DNA of 64,000 nt from Russula earlei (lineage: Eukaryota > Basidiomycota > Agaricomycetes > Russulales > Russulaceae). Of the stretch, positions 20,902 through 32,168 are shown piece by piece (within the stretch, counting starts at the first letter, position 1; the number at the start of each line of letters is the position of its first letter). Made by a program: the position numbers and the translations under genes. The notes below the pieces were generated by a model, which saw only the letters and a list, made by a program, of their open reading frames with translations, was not told the DNA's origin and ran no database searches. The stretch covers positions 1-64,000 of the forward strand of contig JAGFNK010000109.1 in the NCBI GenBank assembly GCA_025769875.1, read 5' to 3'.

Positions 20902-21523
20902 TGTCATAAATTACCCCCTTGTCGGTTCGTCTCTAACCCCTCCTGTTATTGTTTTGCTTCTATTATTGTTCTCTCCTGTCACCCTCGTTTCCTTACCTAC
21001 CATCCTACCCCTTGATACTGATGGTCTCTTATTGTTTCATCTCTTGCATTTCATCTATTGTTTGAGTTATTGTTTGAGCCCCTTTTGCTACTGGCTTAGT
21101 GTTATCTATTGTTCTGCATATGGTACTGTACAGCCTTGCTAGATACAGTATTTAAGCACCTGTAGAAGCTGGGGAATGCCCCAAGCTTAGCTTTGTCCCA
21201 TTTCCTGTCGCATCCCTTGCCCTGTACTCTCTCTCAATCACAACTTGCTTGTGCTGGCCTATACTCTGCTTGACCTAAGCACACCTCAAGGAACCCTTGT
21301 GTTCCTCTTCCTCCTCTGCCTCTCTCTCATCGTCCTCCTCTTCTGTGAAACCAGGAGATTGACTCTGTCTGTGGACTGAGTCATTGTCTGACTCAGCCTT
21401 GAGATGCTAAACCTTTCATCCGGTCTCTTTGAGCTGGCCCCCACTGAACCCTTGAACCAAGTCACAGGGACTTGGCCCCACTGAACCCTGAGCTAACGCT
21501 CTTACGGCTGCAGCGCCATAACA
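20902..21523 (+). repeat. Chromovirus 3' LTR
   Basis: 622 bp, near identical to the 5' LTR. The differences cluster at the 3' end (five within the last 30 bp) and are almost all transitions. Followed by the target duplication GCTGC. Confidence 0.95.
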
Positions 21524-21528
21524 GCTGC

Positions 21529-23560
21529 GCTTTGACTGTGCTACTAGTATAGTAGGAGTCATAATAAGTAAGAGTCATAGAAATGAAGCCACGAATGAGT
21601 CAGAACCAAGTAACTGTGCTGCACAGTAAAGTGTGCAGCATTGTGTTAAGGCTCCAAAGTGCCTTAAATAAGATCAATGGTCCTGTTGATGAACATGTCC
21701 TACCAATGCAGATATGCTTCAGTCAAGCAAGCAATACTTGTGGAGGGGAAGGAGTGTTAGATCCTTCTGGAGTATGACAACAAGATGAGAGGGGCTCTGC
21801 AGATGGGGTAGGAGTCAACTGTTTGGGATTGGCAAACTAAGTTGAGCTTAAGGCTCAACTGCTACAAACTGGGGGCTTTATATAACACTCAGAGATAAGG
21901 TTCATGCTACTGTAAGTACTGGTTGGTGCTATAGTAGCAAAGGTGGCTCATATAAGCAATAGTTGCTTCTGTGTAAATGGTCTTGGTGCTGGAAGCATTA
22001 AGTGCTTCCATAGTAGCAATCTTGGTGTTATAAGTCCTTTCCCAATCAGGGAAGCGATGTATTTGGCAGTATGGGAACATCTGGGACAGAAGCAATGCTA
22101 TTCATTGCTTCTTTAACACATCATGCAGTCCATAGTTCAGGTGTCCTGGCATCTTCCAGACCCCAAACCACTTTTTCATGTGACTTCTCTCTTGCATCCT
22201 TTTCTCACTTCCTCGTCTATCCAATTGCCTGAAGAGCACCATCACCTCTCAATAGGATGATTTTTATCTCTCAGAACCAGGAACTTGCCTCTCCCTTCGA
22301 CGTCTCAAGTATTGTTCATCCTCTGCTCCAACCTTAGTCTGGTCAACTGCCACTGTTGCACTCTTGGCTTTGTCAACCCTGTCAACCCTGTACATTGCCT
22401 TGTAGCGTCAACCCCGACCTCGCCAACTTTGTCATTCCGCCTGTTGTCTTGGTCAACCTTGGCTGCTGACTCCTTGGACACACTCGCCACCATCACCCCT
22501 CCCATCATACCAGCAGCTACTGCCGCTAGCTCACCAACTACAAGACTAACGTGGCCTCCAACCCCAGTCTCACATCCCATCCCTCTGGGATCTCAGATCT
22601 GCCTATCACCATTCAATGCCTCAGGCCCTGTCCTGCCATCCACCACCATCGCAAAACAAATCCACTTTGCTCTCCATCCTAGGCCTGATGCCACTTACCA
22701 TCATGACTGCACCATAATTCTCGCCTGCTATGTCTACCTTCATCTCATCTGTCCACCCAGGACTGACCTTAAGTCACTCATCTATCCTTGCCATTCTGCC
22801 GTTGCCCCATCACTCACTATAGTTGCTTCTGGGGTAGCACCACTCTGTGCCTATCCTCATCTGTGTTTCGTTCATAAATTGCCCCCCGTGCCACAGTTTC
22901 TGCCTTCTGGCCTCTGCTGCCTGTAGCCCGTTCCCCACATGTGTCATCTTCTCTGCCCTTCTCTCTCTCACTCTTCCCTCTTGTGTCCATCCTTTCCTTT
23001 CTCAACCACAAGTCACACCATCCCCTTGGGCGAACATCAACTTCTTGCAGCACAGGCACACACACGCACCACCTTACAATGTGTTCCCCCTTTGTGTTCT
23101 CCCCCTTCTCATCTCACACTCCCTGTTTTCAGGTCTCCACCTAACTGTCCCCTTCTCCCTTTGATTCAAATTTGTTCAAATAGCATAGATTGTCAGGAGT
23201 GGAATTCATCCCTCAGTCTCTCTCAATTTTCTGTTCCAGTCTGCCTCAAGTTGCCAAAGAAGAAAAGACTGTCAGCAAACAACTTTGCTATGCCTCATCT
23301 CTTGACCATTGACCACCACCACCATATCAACTCGTCCCTGTCTCTCTCTCTCTTCTTTCCAATTGCTTTCAAATGTCTCCACACCCCTTTTGTCTCCACT
23401 CTTGCACCCCTTTCATCTCTGGTCTGTCCACCCTTGCCACTCCTTCATAGTCACCAGTGGGTCTCTACACCCTTGTACATCTGTTCCCTCTCTCTTCCCT
23501 TGCTCTTGGGCAGAAGACCATCACCCCAGATTACCATCCTGTCCCCACAAATTCAGCATG
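21529..23560. other. No recognisable gene; probable decayed LTR/transposon flank
   Basis: The sequence right of the chromovirus continues the flank seen at 12,550-12,977. It includes a reverse-strand TATA-like TTATATAAAG (near 21,880-21,890). From 22,140 to 23,520 it is C/T-rich on the forward strand with long frames of Ser/Pro/Leu/His composition (for example a 213-codon frame at 22,285). These have no domain or splice structure and are rejected as genes. Confidence 0.4.
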
Positions 23561-23574
23561 CCATGGGCTGGCTC

Positions 23575-24440
23575 GCTACAGATGTGAAGCCAGCAATAAT
23601 GGGTAAGTTCCCCTTGCTTATTCTGAGTTCTGTTGACATTTTGTACTACGATGGGTTCATGTAGTTCTTGTTTTCCAATCTTCAGCCTTTTCCAAGCTGA
23701 GTGATCAATGAAGTTCTCTGTTGCTCCACTGTCTAGTAGAGCAGTTTCCTCAGCCATAGTGTGTGCAGTGACAAAAGTGAATGGAATACTCATAGCATTC
23801 AGTCTTCTAATGTACACTTGCAACACACTATTCTTCCTAAGCCAGGCTGTTGACTTAGGTGTTCCTAGAAATCCTGTTCCATCAATTCCTCTAGCAAATC
23901 CTCCTTCTGTTTGGTGGACATCTTTATGGATGCAGAGGAGGCGCTCTTGTTATAGGTAGGAGGGGGAGATGCAGATCACCCAGAGACAGTGCTTTTGTTT
24001 CCACTGTCCCCTGAGTCATCCTCCTTCTCTGTTTCCAGAGCTCAAGCCTTTCCTTTGTCCCTTAGGTTACTTGATTTCTTCTTGACTCTGTCCTTGTCAG
24101 ACAGTTCCAGCTAATGTGCCCTGCCTTCTTGCAGATGAAGCATTTTCCTTCTGCTAGCAGTTTCTTCTTCTCCTCTGTCAGAGGAGGACAATGCTTGGTC
24201 CTTGCTGCATCAGTGGATACCAAGTCCACTTCCATAGTATTGCAGTCTCTTTGGTTTTGCCTTTTCCCAGACTGTAGGGACTTCATGCTATTTTCCCTGG
24301 AGGACAATGATCCACCTCCAGATCCAATATTAGCTTTCATGAGCTGGTCTCTGGCTTGTTCCTCCCTGGCTGTATTGATCCATGCTTGTAGATCATTGAT
24401 GGCAGGTATGTATCTGACTGGTTGATTGTAAATCCTGTTC
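23575..24440 (-). pseudogene. Ty3/gypsy gag C-terminus and protease, reverse-strand fragment
   Basis: On the reverse strand: a gag helix (INDLQAWINTAREEQARDQL), an acidic linker and a zinc knuckle CFICKKAGHISWNC near 24,110-24,150. Downstream comes an aspartic protease with ETALLDSGATENFIDHSAWK near 23,700-23,760 and the conserved ELTHYCWLH. The piece stops near 23,575, where unrelated sequence begins; RT and the rest are missing. The Copia element abuts the upstream end at 24,481. It is a different gypsy lineage from the chromovirus. Confidence 0.75.
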
Positions 24441-24481
24441 TGATCCCTTTATGCTGATGTAAATGTATGTTTTTTGTTATA

Positions 24482-24714
24482 TGTTTCACATGCTCACATA
24501 TATTTTGTATCCATGATGAATATGTACATTCCATGTGTTATGATCTCATACAACATCATACATAAAGTCATAAAAAACTACTTACAGTATGTACTTCAGT
24601 GTACAATTACCAAGCCCATAGTGTACTTGTGATTTAACACTGGCCCTCATGTGGGCCTGTGAATTCAAGTGATTTCCACCATTCTATCACCCATACCTGG
24701 ACACTTTCTCACCA
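24482..24714 (+). repeat. Copia 5' LTR
   Basis: 233 bp, with TGTTTCACATGCTCACATAT at the start and ACACTTTCTCACCA at the end. I could not identify a convincing primer-binding site immediately downstream. Confidence 0.8.
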
Positions 24715-24782
24715 GGTTATGGGCCCTGCTTGTTGCAATTAACCAAACTAAAACTTCCATTCATTCACTTGTAACAAATACA

Positions 24783-26349
24783 ATGGACGACCTTAAAGTC
24801 CCTATTGAAAAGTTAGCCAGTGATGGCAGTAATTGGGTCACTTACCACAACTGCATGATGTGGACTTTTTTCAATCTTGAGGGCTGACAGAACATCTTAC
24901 CAAAGTCAGCATCTTGGTGGCATACACCACTATCAGCAATGTGGGCCACTTGATGCCACAAGCCCAATGGGACATGGACAATGCCACAGTGAAACGGCTA
25001 ATAGGGGCATCAATCCCCAATAGTGTCTTCATGCAAATCAGAAATAAAACAAACACTAAAGAAGTGTGGGATGCACTCAAAGTGTTATTCAAAATGTGCA
25101 CCCAAACAATAATAGTTGACCTGAAACAGTGACTACAATCAATGTGTTGTGGGGAAGAAGATAATGTTTGGACACACCTAGAGAAGGTGGCCAACCTCTG
25201 AGAGCAACTCAGATCTATAGGAAAAACCATACCTGATGACAAATATGCTGCAATCTTGATGGGATCACTGCCCCCTTCCTATTGATCTTCATGCAATGCC
25301 ATTGCCACTTCTGCCTATATTGGTGGACATGCAGTTACTGCTGACACAATTATCAAATTGATCACTGACAAATTTGATCAACATACCTTAGATGCCAATT
25401 CCAAGGCCCAAGAAGAGGCCTTTACTGCTGATGCCCAAAAGAAGAAAGAGAAGAAACATGATATCGAATGTTTCAATTGCCATAAAAAGGGGCACATGAA
25501 GTCCAACTGTTGGGCAAAAGGAGGTGGCAAGGAGGGTCAAGGGCCAAGACAGTGCGAAGGGAAGGATGGTGGGCAGAAGAAATCTGATGCTGGGCCAAAG
25601 GACGTGGCTGTTTCAGCTGAGCTGGTGGAGACTGAAGTGTGGGCTGCAATAGAACTTGCAGATGAAACTGATATTGCAGAGGTGGTCCCCAGAGCCAAAG
25701 TTGATGGCCAAATAATGGAGCTTTATGACTCTGGAGCTACACGCCATATGTCACCTTGTTAAGACAAATTTGTCACTTACCAGCAAATCACCCCTCATCC
25801 TATAATCACTGCTGATAAGCAAACCTTCTATGCCACTGGCAAAGGAGATCTTCAGATTGATGTCCCGAATGGCACAAAGTTGACCAGAGTGCTATTGCAA
25901 GACACCCTCCACATGCCAGATATTGGGGTGATCATTGTATCCATTAGCCAAATTTTGAAGGCTGGCTACTCAGTGACATTTTTGGGTGATTTCTGCAATA
26001 TCAAATGGGGGAGCGATGGATATATTGTGGGGAGAATACCATCAGGTGCAAACAGCCTATTCAAAGTCAAGCACAGTATGGCTGCAACCACATCAGAAAT
26101 TTCCAAAAACCTTCTCATGCTCCACAGAAGACTTGGTCACATTTTCCTGACTATCATCCACACTCTCATCCACATCAATGCCATTATGGGCATTCACTTG
26201 ATGGATGACCCAACCATTCCATTTGTTTGCAACTCATGTGAGCATGCAAAATCCATGTGCAAGGTTATCCACAAGGAGCAGCAAGCACCTCTGGCCCAGG
26301 CATTCGGAGACAAGGTGCACACAGACCTATGACGAGCTTCCCCTGTCCA
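24783..26349 (+). pseudogene. Copia gag, protease and N-terminal integrase, decayed
   Basis: Gag begins near ATG 24,783 (MDDLKVPIEKLASDGSNWVT). It has a zinc knuckle CFNCHKKGHMKSNC near 25,475 and an aspartic protease ELYDSGATRHMS near 25,725. The GAG-pre-integrase domain follows (LLMLHRRLGHI, then CNSCEHAKSMCK). The integrase starts at DKVHTDL and is cut at 26,349 by a solo LTR. In-frame stops at 24,885, 25,130, 25,199 and 25,283 are all TGA and fit CGA to TGA; a TAA lies after MSPC. Confidence 0.85.
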
Positions 26350-26354
26350 GAGTC

Positions 26355-27182
26355 TGTCAAGACACGTACTGCTGATCACTAAGGACTCAGGAGCAGGTGG
26401 GCAAGGGTCGGAACAGATAGTACGCGGCGAAAGCAGCGTTGAACAAGAGGACGAGCCAAACGACGAGGAGGTACCAGATGGGGACTGGTAGGTGTTGCAA
26501 GAGACAAAGGCGAAGGCTGGAGGCCAGTGTAGTGAGGGGCTTTAAACAAGGCGGTTGTAGAAGAGTACCTTGGAGGCGAGGGGAATCTTTAGACTGAGCG
26601 GTCGCGGGGGAGTACCCAGGAAGATGAGAGTATCACAAATGGACAGTCTGACAACTGCAATGCTTCATTGGGGCTTATATACAGTGTACAGGGTCGATTA
26701 CAAAGACCTGGGACTATTCTAGACTCTTTGGTACCATCCAATAGGACTACAGAGGCATAAACTTGCTTGTGTCAAGTTTCAGGCTTACTGAGCGCATTAC
26801 TGATCGTTGTGGAGCAATGACATCATTATGATGTCACTGTGGAGCGCTTAGTGAGCCTATGAGGTCACTGTGGAGTCGCTCAGTCAGCTATGATGTCATT
26901 GGAGCCTGGATGATGTCAGATGATTTATGCAACAGTTTCTAAGAGTTTGTGCTGCTGTTTCGGTTCCTTGGTGGCTGGGTGGCCATGTGGCTGCCACGCG
27001 ATGATTACCCGATTAGGAAACAGGTGCCTGGTCGTGTTATAGTGCCTTTGCAATAGCGATATCTTGCACTGCGGGAGGGATAGCCCAGAAAATGGAAGGG
27101 AGTTGGTAATGCAAACAAAGGGAGGACTCTCTTGAGTGAAATCGGACCATCTACAGTCAGGACCTGGCCTTGGTTTGTAACA
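26355..27182 (-). mobile_element. Solo LTR, family B (reverse orientation) in Copia integrase
   Basis: 828 bp. On the forward strand it reads TGTCAAGACACG...TTTGTAACA, with a perfect 5-bp duplication GAGTC (26,350-26,354 and 27,183-27,187). The reverse-strand TATA (CTGTATATAAGCCCC) lies near 26,670-26,685. Excising it with one duplication rejoins the Copia frame (PVQSLGG, TGA, NYYMTFTDD). This copy is CpG-richer than the other family-B copy, suggesting a younger insertion. Confidence 0.93.
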
Positions 27183-27187
27183 GAGTC

Positions 27188-28158
27188 TTGGTGGCTGAAA
27201 TTATTACATGACTTTCACTGATGACCATACTTGGTGGACTAACATAGAGGCTCTGTGTGCCAAGAGTGCAACATTCAAGGCATACAAGGTGTTTGCATCA
27301 AACACCTCAGATCTGACCATGGCAGTGAGTTCCTCAGCAATGAATTCACTGACTTCTTGAGAAGCCAGGGTATGGAGCAGTGCCTCACAACCACTGACAT
27401 GCCTCAACACAATGGTCTAGTGGAGTTACTCAACTGCTGCCTAGTCAAGCACATATGCACCATGCTGCATCAAGCCCAGTTGCCCAAGAACATGTGGCAC
27501 AAAGCTATCAGACATGCTGTTTGGCTGAAGAATTGCATGTCTACATGCACCATTGGCAACATAACCCCATACAAGAGGCTATACCATGAGAAACCTGACT
27601 TGAAAGACATTCTGGAGTGGGGACAAGTTGTTTGGGTTCACCTCAAGAAACAGCCCAAACTGGACATTCGCGCTATACAAGCACGATGGGTTGGTTATGA
27701 TACTGACAGTACGCACACCCATCATATATATTGGCCAGCACAAAAGAAGATCTCCATCAAGTGTGACATGAGATTCCCCACAGTTGAAGTGGGGCCTACA
27801 ATTCCGATACTCCCCACTATGCTAGGCATGTCACAAAGGTATCACTCAGACCATACTCACCGACACTCACAGCACCATCATCCCCTACACCCATTTCACC
27901 AATGTCAGCTCTGTTACCACTGTCACCTCTCACACCAATCACGTTGGCACCTCAAACTGAGGATGAAGAAGAAGAAGTGGAACAGGAGCCCATGCCAGTG
28001 CACACTCCTGTAGCCACACTGGTGCCTAAAAGGAGGGCACAGAAATCTATGCAACCTGTACAACTGATGCATTGATCTGAACATGTGACAAAACCATCAT
28101 ATATTATGCAGCAGATAGCTGCAGGAGAGGGCACAACAGAGGGCACCAATACTGACTT
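27188..28158 (+). pseudogene. Copia integrase core and linker
   Basis: The integrase core continues as MTFTDDHTWW (first Asp region), LRSDHGSEFLSNEF (second Asp) and MPQHNGLVELLN (Glu) near 27,300-27,430, then the C-terminal part DILEWGQVVWVHLKK. Small frameshifts break it, and the region before RT is poorly conserved. It is cut at 28,158 by the second family-B LTR. Confidence 0.8.
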
Positions 28159-29955
28159 TGTTATGAACCAAGACCAGATCCTGGCCATATATATTATCCT
28201 ATTTCACTCAAGAGAGGCCTCTCTCACTTTGCATTGCCAACACACTTCTGTTTCTTGGGCTATTCCTCCTGTGGTGCAAGATATCGCTATTGCAAAGGCA
28301 CTATGACATGACCAGGCACTCATTTCCTAATCAGGTAATCATTGCATGGCAGCCACATGGCCACTCAGCCACCAAGAACCCAAAACAGCAGCATAAACTC
28401 CTACAAACTGTTGCATAACTCATACGATGTCATCTAGGCTCCAATGACATCATGGCTGATTGAGTGACTCCACAATGACCTCATCTGCTCACTAAGCACT
28501 CCACAGTGACATCATATGGATGTCATCGCTCCACAATGATCAATAATATGCTCAGTAAGCCTGAAACCTGACACAAGGGAGTTTATGCCTCTGTAGTCCT
28601 ATTGGACAGTACCAAGGAGTCTAGATTAGTTCCTGTTCTTTGTAATCAACCCTGTACACAGTATATAAGCCCCAATGTAGCATGGCAGTTGTCAGACTGT
28701 CCATTTGGGATACTCTCATCCTCCTGGGTACTCCCCTGTGACCACTCAGTCTAAAGCCTCTCCTTGTCTCCAAGGTACTCCTCAACAACTGCCTTGTCTA
28801 AAGCCCTTCACTGTCAAGACTCACTGTTGAACTATCCAGTTCAAGAGCAAGGGATAAGCTCAAAGACGAGTCAATAGACATCCAAGATGGCGTGGGCAAG
28901 AAGTAAGGTCCAGAGCAGTAACAGATACCAGAGAGGCACAGTTACCGTGAGAGTAGAGCAATCACGCAGAGAGGAGGCCAGGATAGTCACAAGGGGATGG
29001 TCCTTAAAGGAGTATCCCAGGAATAGAGAGTGCCGTAAACAAATGGACAGTCTGAGGACTGTCCGCTACTTTATTGAGCGCTTATATACTACAAGAGAAC
29101 TGCTAAATAGGGAACAAGTCATAACCTTGTTATCAAGCACAATGGAGTGATGAGTAAGAAGTCGGAGGACGCTTACTGAGCATGCTCAGTCATGCTCAGT
29201 AAGCTGCTGAGTAAGAAGGCTCCTCTTGATGAGTAAGAGCTTCCCTTGTCCACGTGTTCACTGCTTTAGTGCATGTGTGAGCACCTGATTCATTTCCTGT
29301 TAGTTAGTTTAGGGCCGGTCATTTGAGGACTTGTAGTTTGGTTAGGGGATAGTGTTATCTTATAAGGCCCTTATATAGTTCTATTAGGGTCCTTAGAGTC
29401 GACCCTAATACTTCTATTAAGGTCCTTAGTATTGCCTTATAGTCCGTTCTATAGTTATTAGAGTTGGTCTAATAACGCATTGTAGGGCCTTTGATACTAG
29501 GTTAGTGCCTATTGTAGAACTCCTAGGGTCGTTCCAAAGGGTCTTTAGGAAGGCCCTAATACTGTCTTTTGTTGCTAGAAGGGTTGCCTTTAAGTGGGGC
29601 TTGCTGTATGTCGATTGTGCCGAGAATCGCTCGCGCAACAATGCACGCGTGATATTGTGGACACCTCTACTCACCCCTTTTGCTCGTGTGAACAGGGTGA
29701 CACCATGGAGGCTGGGTTTCCTCCTATAAGGAAGGGTCCTTCAAGGGCCCTCTCCGGAGAATGGTTCATGACATTCACTGCACTGGCCTCTAACCTTTGC
29801 CTCTGTCTCCTGCAACATGTTCCAGTCCCCATCTGGTACCTTCTAGTCATTTGGCTCATCCTCCTGTTCAATGCCACTTATGCCATGTACCGTCTGTTCT
29901 GACCCTTGCCCACCTGCTCCTGAGTCCTTAGTGATCAGCAGTATGTGTCTTGACA
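28159..29955 (+). mobile_element. Solo LTR, family B (forward), itself interrupted
   Basis: Starts TGTTATGAACC, ends GTCTTGACA. Perfect 5-bp duplication GACTT (28,154-28,158 and 29,956-29,960). A family-A solo LTR with duplication TTCAC occupies 28,812-29,773. Without it the length is about 830 bp, equal to the copy at 26,355-27,182 in opposite orientation. Excision restores the Copia frame (NTDFAHYLFTAEF). Confidence 0.93.
28812..29773 (-). mobile_element. Solo LTR, family A (reverse), nested in family B LTR
   Basis: 962 bp, forward-strand ends TGTCAAGACTC...GTTCATGACA. Perfect 5-bp duplication TTCAC (28,807-28,811 and 29,774-29,778). It is the inverse of the copies at 2,268-3,230 and 1,518-3,449. 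This is the innermost layer: LTR A in LTR B in Copia. Confidence 0.94.
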
Positions 29956-31430
29956 GACTTTGCCCATTATCTTTTCACTGCAGAATTTAATGAAACTATG
30001 ACACACACACAGACTGAGATCAATAGTGATCTGACTTCATATGCCAAAGCACAATCTCACCCTGATTGGCCTCAATGGAAAGAAGCGATGGACTGCAAGT
30101 TACTAATGCTTGAAACAGCCAATACATTGGATACAGTATCGCATCTGGCTAACAAAAATATAGTAGGTTCAAAATGGGTATACCGCATCAAATGCAAAGC
30201 AGATGGAAGTGTGGACAAGTATAAGGCCCAACTTGTTGCTTGCGGTTTTACACAAAAATATGGGGTGGACTATTTCCTAACCTTTTCTCTAGTTGCTAAG
30301 CTCACCAGTTTTTGAGTGATACTTGCAATTGCTATGCATCTTGATTGGGAGATTATAAGTTTTGACTTGAATGGTGCATATCTCAATGCAGAATTTGATG
30401 AAAATGAAGAAACCTATATGTATAGTCCCCCTGGTTATGATACTGATACTAACACTGTGAAACAGCTTTGTAAATCCCTCTATGGTCTGAAGCAGGCTGG
30501 GAGAAAATGGTCGATACATTGGCATGCATGTTAACTAACCTTGGGTTTTGTGTCAGTGAGGTGGACCCAGGCGTATTCACAGCGCACATAGGAGAGGAGA
30601 TGCTCATCCTAGCAGTCCATGTCAATGACTGTATCTTCACAGGCAGTACACACAAACTTATCACAGAATATAAGGACAAGATCAATTCTTGCTATGCACT
30701 TACAGATCTAGGTCCTATCCATTGGCTACTCAGAATCAAAGTTGTCTGGGATCGAGTCATGCAAACCATTTCACTGTTGCAAATGTCATACATCAATAAT
30801 ATTCTAGTCCAATTTGCACCATATGGCACTCCAATGATTCCTAACGTGTCATATTCAAAATGCGATGCACTGTCAATGCCTGACGAAATAACGCATATGG
30901 AGAAGACCCCATATCGCGAGGCTATAGGTAGCCTCATGTACCTCACTGTGGCCACCTGCCCAGATATTGCTTTTGCTGTATCAACCCTTTCATGATTCCT
31001 CGATAATCCAGGCAATATTCACTGAGAAGCTGTAAAGCAAATTTTTCATTACTTAACCAACACCAAAACATATGAATTGACATATGGAGTCGAGTGTCAA
31101 AATCTCGTAGGCTATTTGGATGCAGACGGCGCTACTCAGGAACATTGTCATGCCATTTCTGGTTACATTTTCCTAATCAATGGAGGTGCAATATCTTGGG
31201 CATCCAAAAAACAAGAACTAGTTATGTTATTGACCACAGAAGCAGAATACATCATGGCCACACATGCAGCCAAAGAAGCTATATGGCTGCACAAATTGAT
31301 AGCTGAACTTTTCCCTTCATTATTGACACCCACCACACTCTATTGCAACAATCAACCTGCTCTAAAACTAACTGAAGATGATAACTACCATGCATGTACT
31401 AAATATATTGATCTTTGATATCATTTTATC
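29956..31430 (+). pseudogene. Copia reverse transcriptase and RNase H
   Basis: RT motifs: HPDWPQWKEAMDCKLLMLET, GSKWVYRIKCKADGSVDKYK, DLNGAYLNAEFDENEE, LCKSLYGLKQAG. The catalytic box is altered (VHVNDCIF where VYVDD is usual). RNase H: GYLDADGATQEHC near 31,110 and LTTEAEYIMATHAAKEAIWL near 31,235. In-frame TGA stops after LTSF, STLS, GNIH and YIDL each fit an Arg CGA. The element cannot encode an active enzyme. Confidence 0.88.
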
Positions 31431-31529
31431 CAACAGGTAGTAGCCACAAAAACTGTGAACCTCATGTACTGCCCATCTGAAGATATGTGTGCTGACATCC
31501 TCACAAAAGCCTTAACAAAATGGAAGATA

Positions 31530-31758
31530 TGTTTCACGTGCTCACATATATTTTGTATCTGTGATGAATACATTCTGTGTGTTATGATCTCATATGATGT
31601 TATACATAAAATCATAAAAAACTACTTACAGTATGTACTTCAATGTATGATTATCAAGCCTGTAGCATACTTGTGATTTAACTACAGCCCTTATGTGGGC
31701 CCACGAATTCAAGTGATTTTCACCATTCTATCACCTATACCTGGACACTTTCTCACCA
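31530..31758 (+). repeat. Copia 3' LTR
   Basis: 229 bp, preceded by the purine-rich AAAATGGAAGA (polypurine tract). It matches the 5' LTR along its length with scattered substitutions, clearly more than between the chromovirus LTRs, so the Copia insertion is older. Confidence 0.8.
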
Positions 31759-32168
31759 TATGCTACTGGTCCTAGCCATACTTATTGTTCTGTTTATAGT
31801 ACTGTACAGCCTTGCTCCATACAGTATTTAAGTACCTGTAGAAGCTGGGAGAATGCCCCAAGCTTAGCTTTGTCTCATTTCCTGTTGCAATCCCTGCCTT
31901 GTATCCTCTCTCAATCTGCTTGACTTGAGCTCTCCACAAGGAACCCTTGTGTTCCTCTTCCTCCTCTTCCTCTCCTCCTCATCCTCCTTTTCTATGAAAT
32001 AACCAGAAGATCAACTCTGTCTGTGGACTAATCATTGTTTTACTTAGTCTTGAGACACTAAACCACTGAACCAGTCTCCTTGAGCCAGCCCCATTGAACC
32101 ACTGAACCAAGTCCAGGGACTTGGCACTGAACCTGAGCTAATGCTCAAACAGCTGCAACACCATAACA
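31759..32168 (+). repeat. Truncated chromovirus LTR fragment
   Basis: Corresponds to the 3' two-thirds of the 622-bp chromovirus LTR (shared GTACTGTACAGCCTTGCT, AGAATGCCCCAAGCTTAGCT, ending CACCATAACA). It is more diverged than the two LTRs at 12,978 and 20,902. Its missing 5' third is not on the other side of the Copia element, so a deletion or rearrangement happened at the 31,758/31,759 junction. Confidence 0.8.

Larger units (their letters stand above)
12978..21523 (+). mobile_element. Ty3/gypsy chromovirus, near complete, 8.5 kb
   Basis: Two 622-bp LTRs (12,978-13,599 and 20,902-21,523) both begin TGTCATAAATTACCCCC and end ATAACA/GTAACA. They are flanked by a perfect 5-bp duplication GCTGC (12,973-12,977 and 21,524-21,528). 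A polypurine tract GAAGGGGGCATGA precedes the 3' LTR. Internal order: gag (with a foreign solo LTR inside), protease, reverse transcriptase, RNase H, integrase, chromodomain, then an unusual long extension with a CCHC knuckle. By eye the LTRs differ at about a dozen positions (~98% identity), so the insertion is fairly recent. Nevertheless pol carries at least nine stops, eight of them TGA. Confidence 0.95.
24482..31758 (+). mobile_element. Ty1/Copia retrotransposon with nested insertions
   Basis: Short LTRs at 24,482-24,714 (233 bp) and 31,530-31,758 (229 bp) start TGTTTCAC and end CTCACCA; they are similar but clearly diverged. Domain order gag, protease, integrase, RT, RNase H is that of Copia. 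Two family-B solo LTRs (26,355-27,182 and 28,159-29,955) split the coding region, and the second is split by a family-A solo LTR. Without them the element is about 4.6 kb, normal for Copia. No target duplication is found at the outer ends (TTATA versus TATGC), and the flanks differ (gypsy gag left, chromovirus LTR fragment right). A rearrangement after insertion is therefore likely. Confidence 0.88.

Noticed and set aside
22285..22926. 213-codon forward frame with Pro/Ser/Thr-rich composition
   Set aside because: C/T-rich strand effect; no domain, no conserved block, and several overlapping frames of equal quality.
22939..23664. 241-codon forward frame
   Set aside because: Same low-complexity Ser/Leu/Pro/His composition; antisense to a gypsy protease at its right end.
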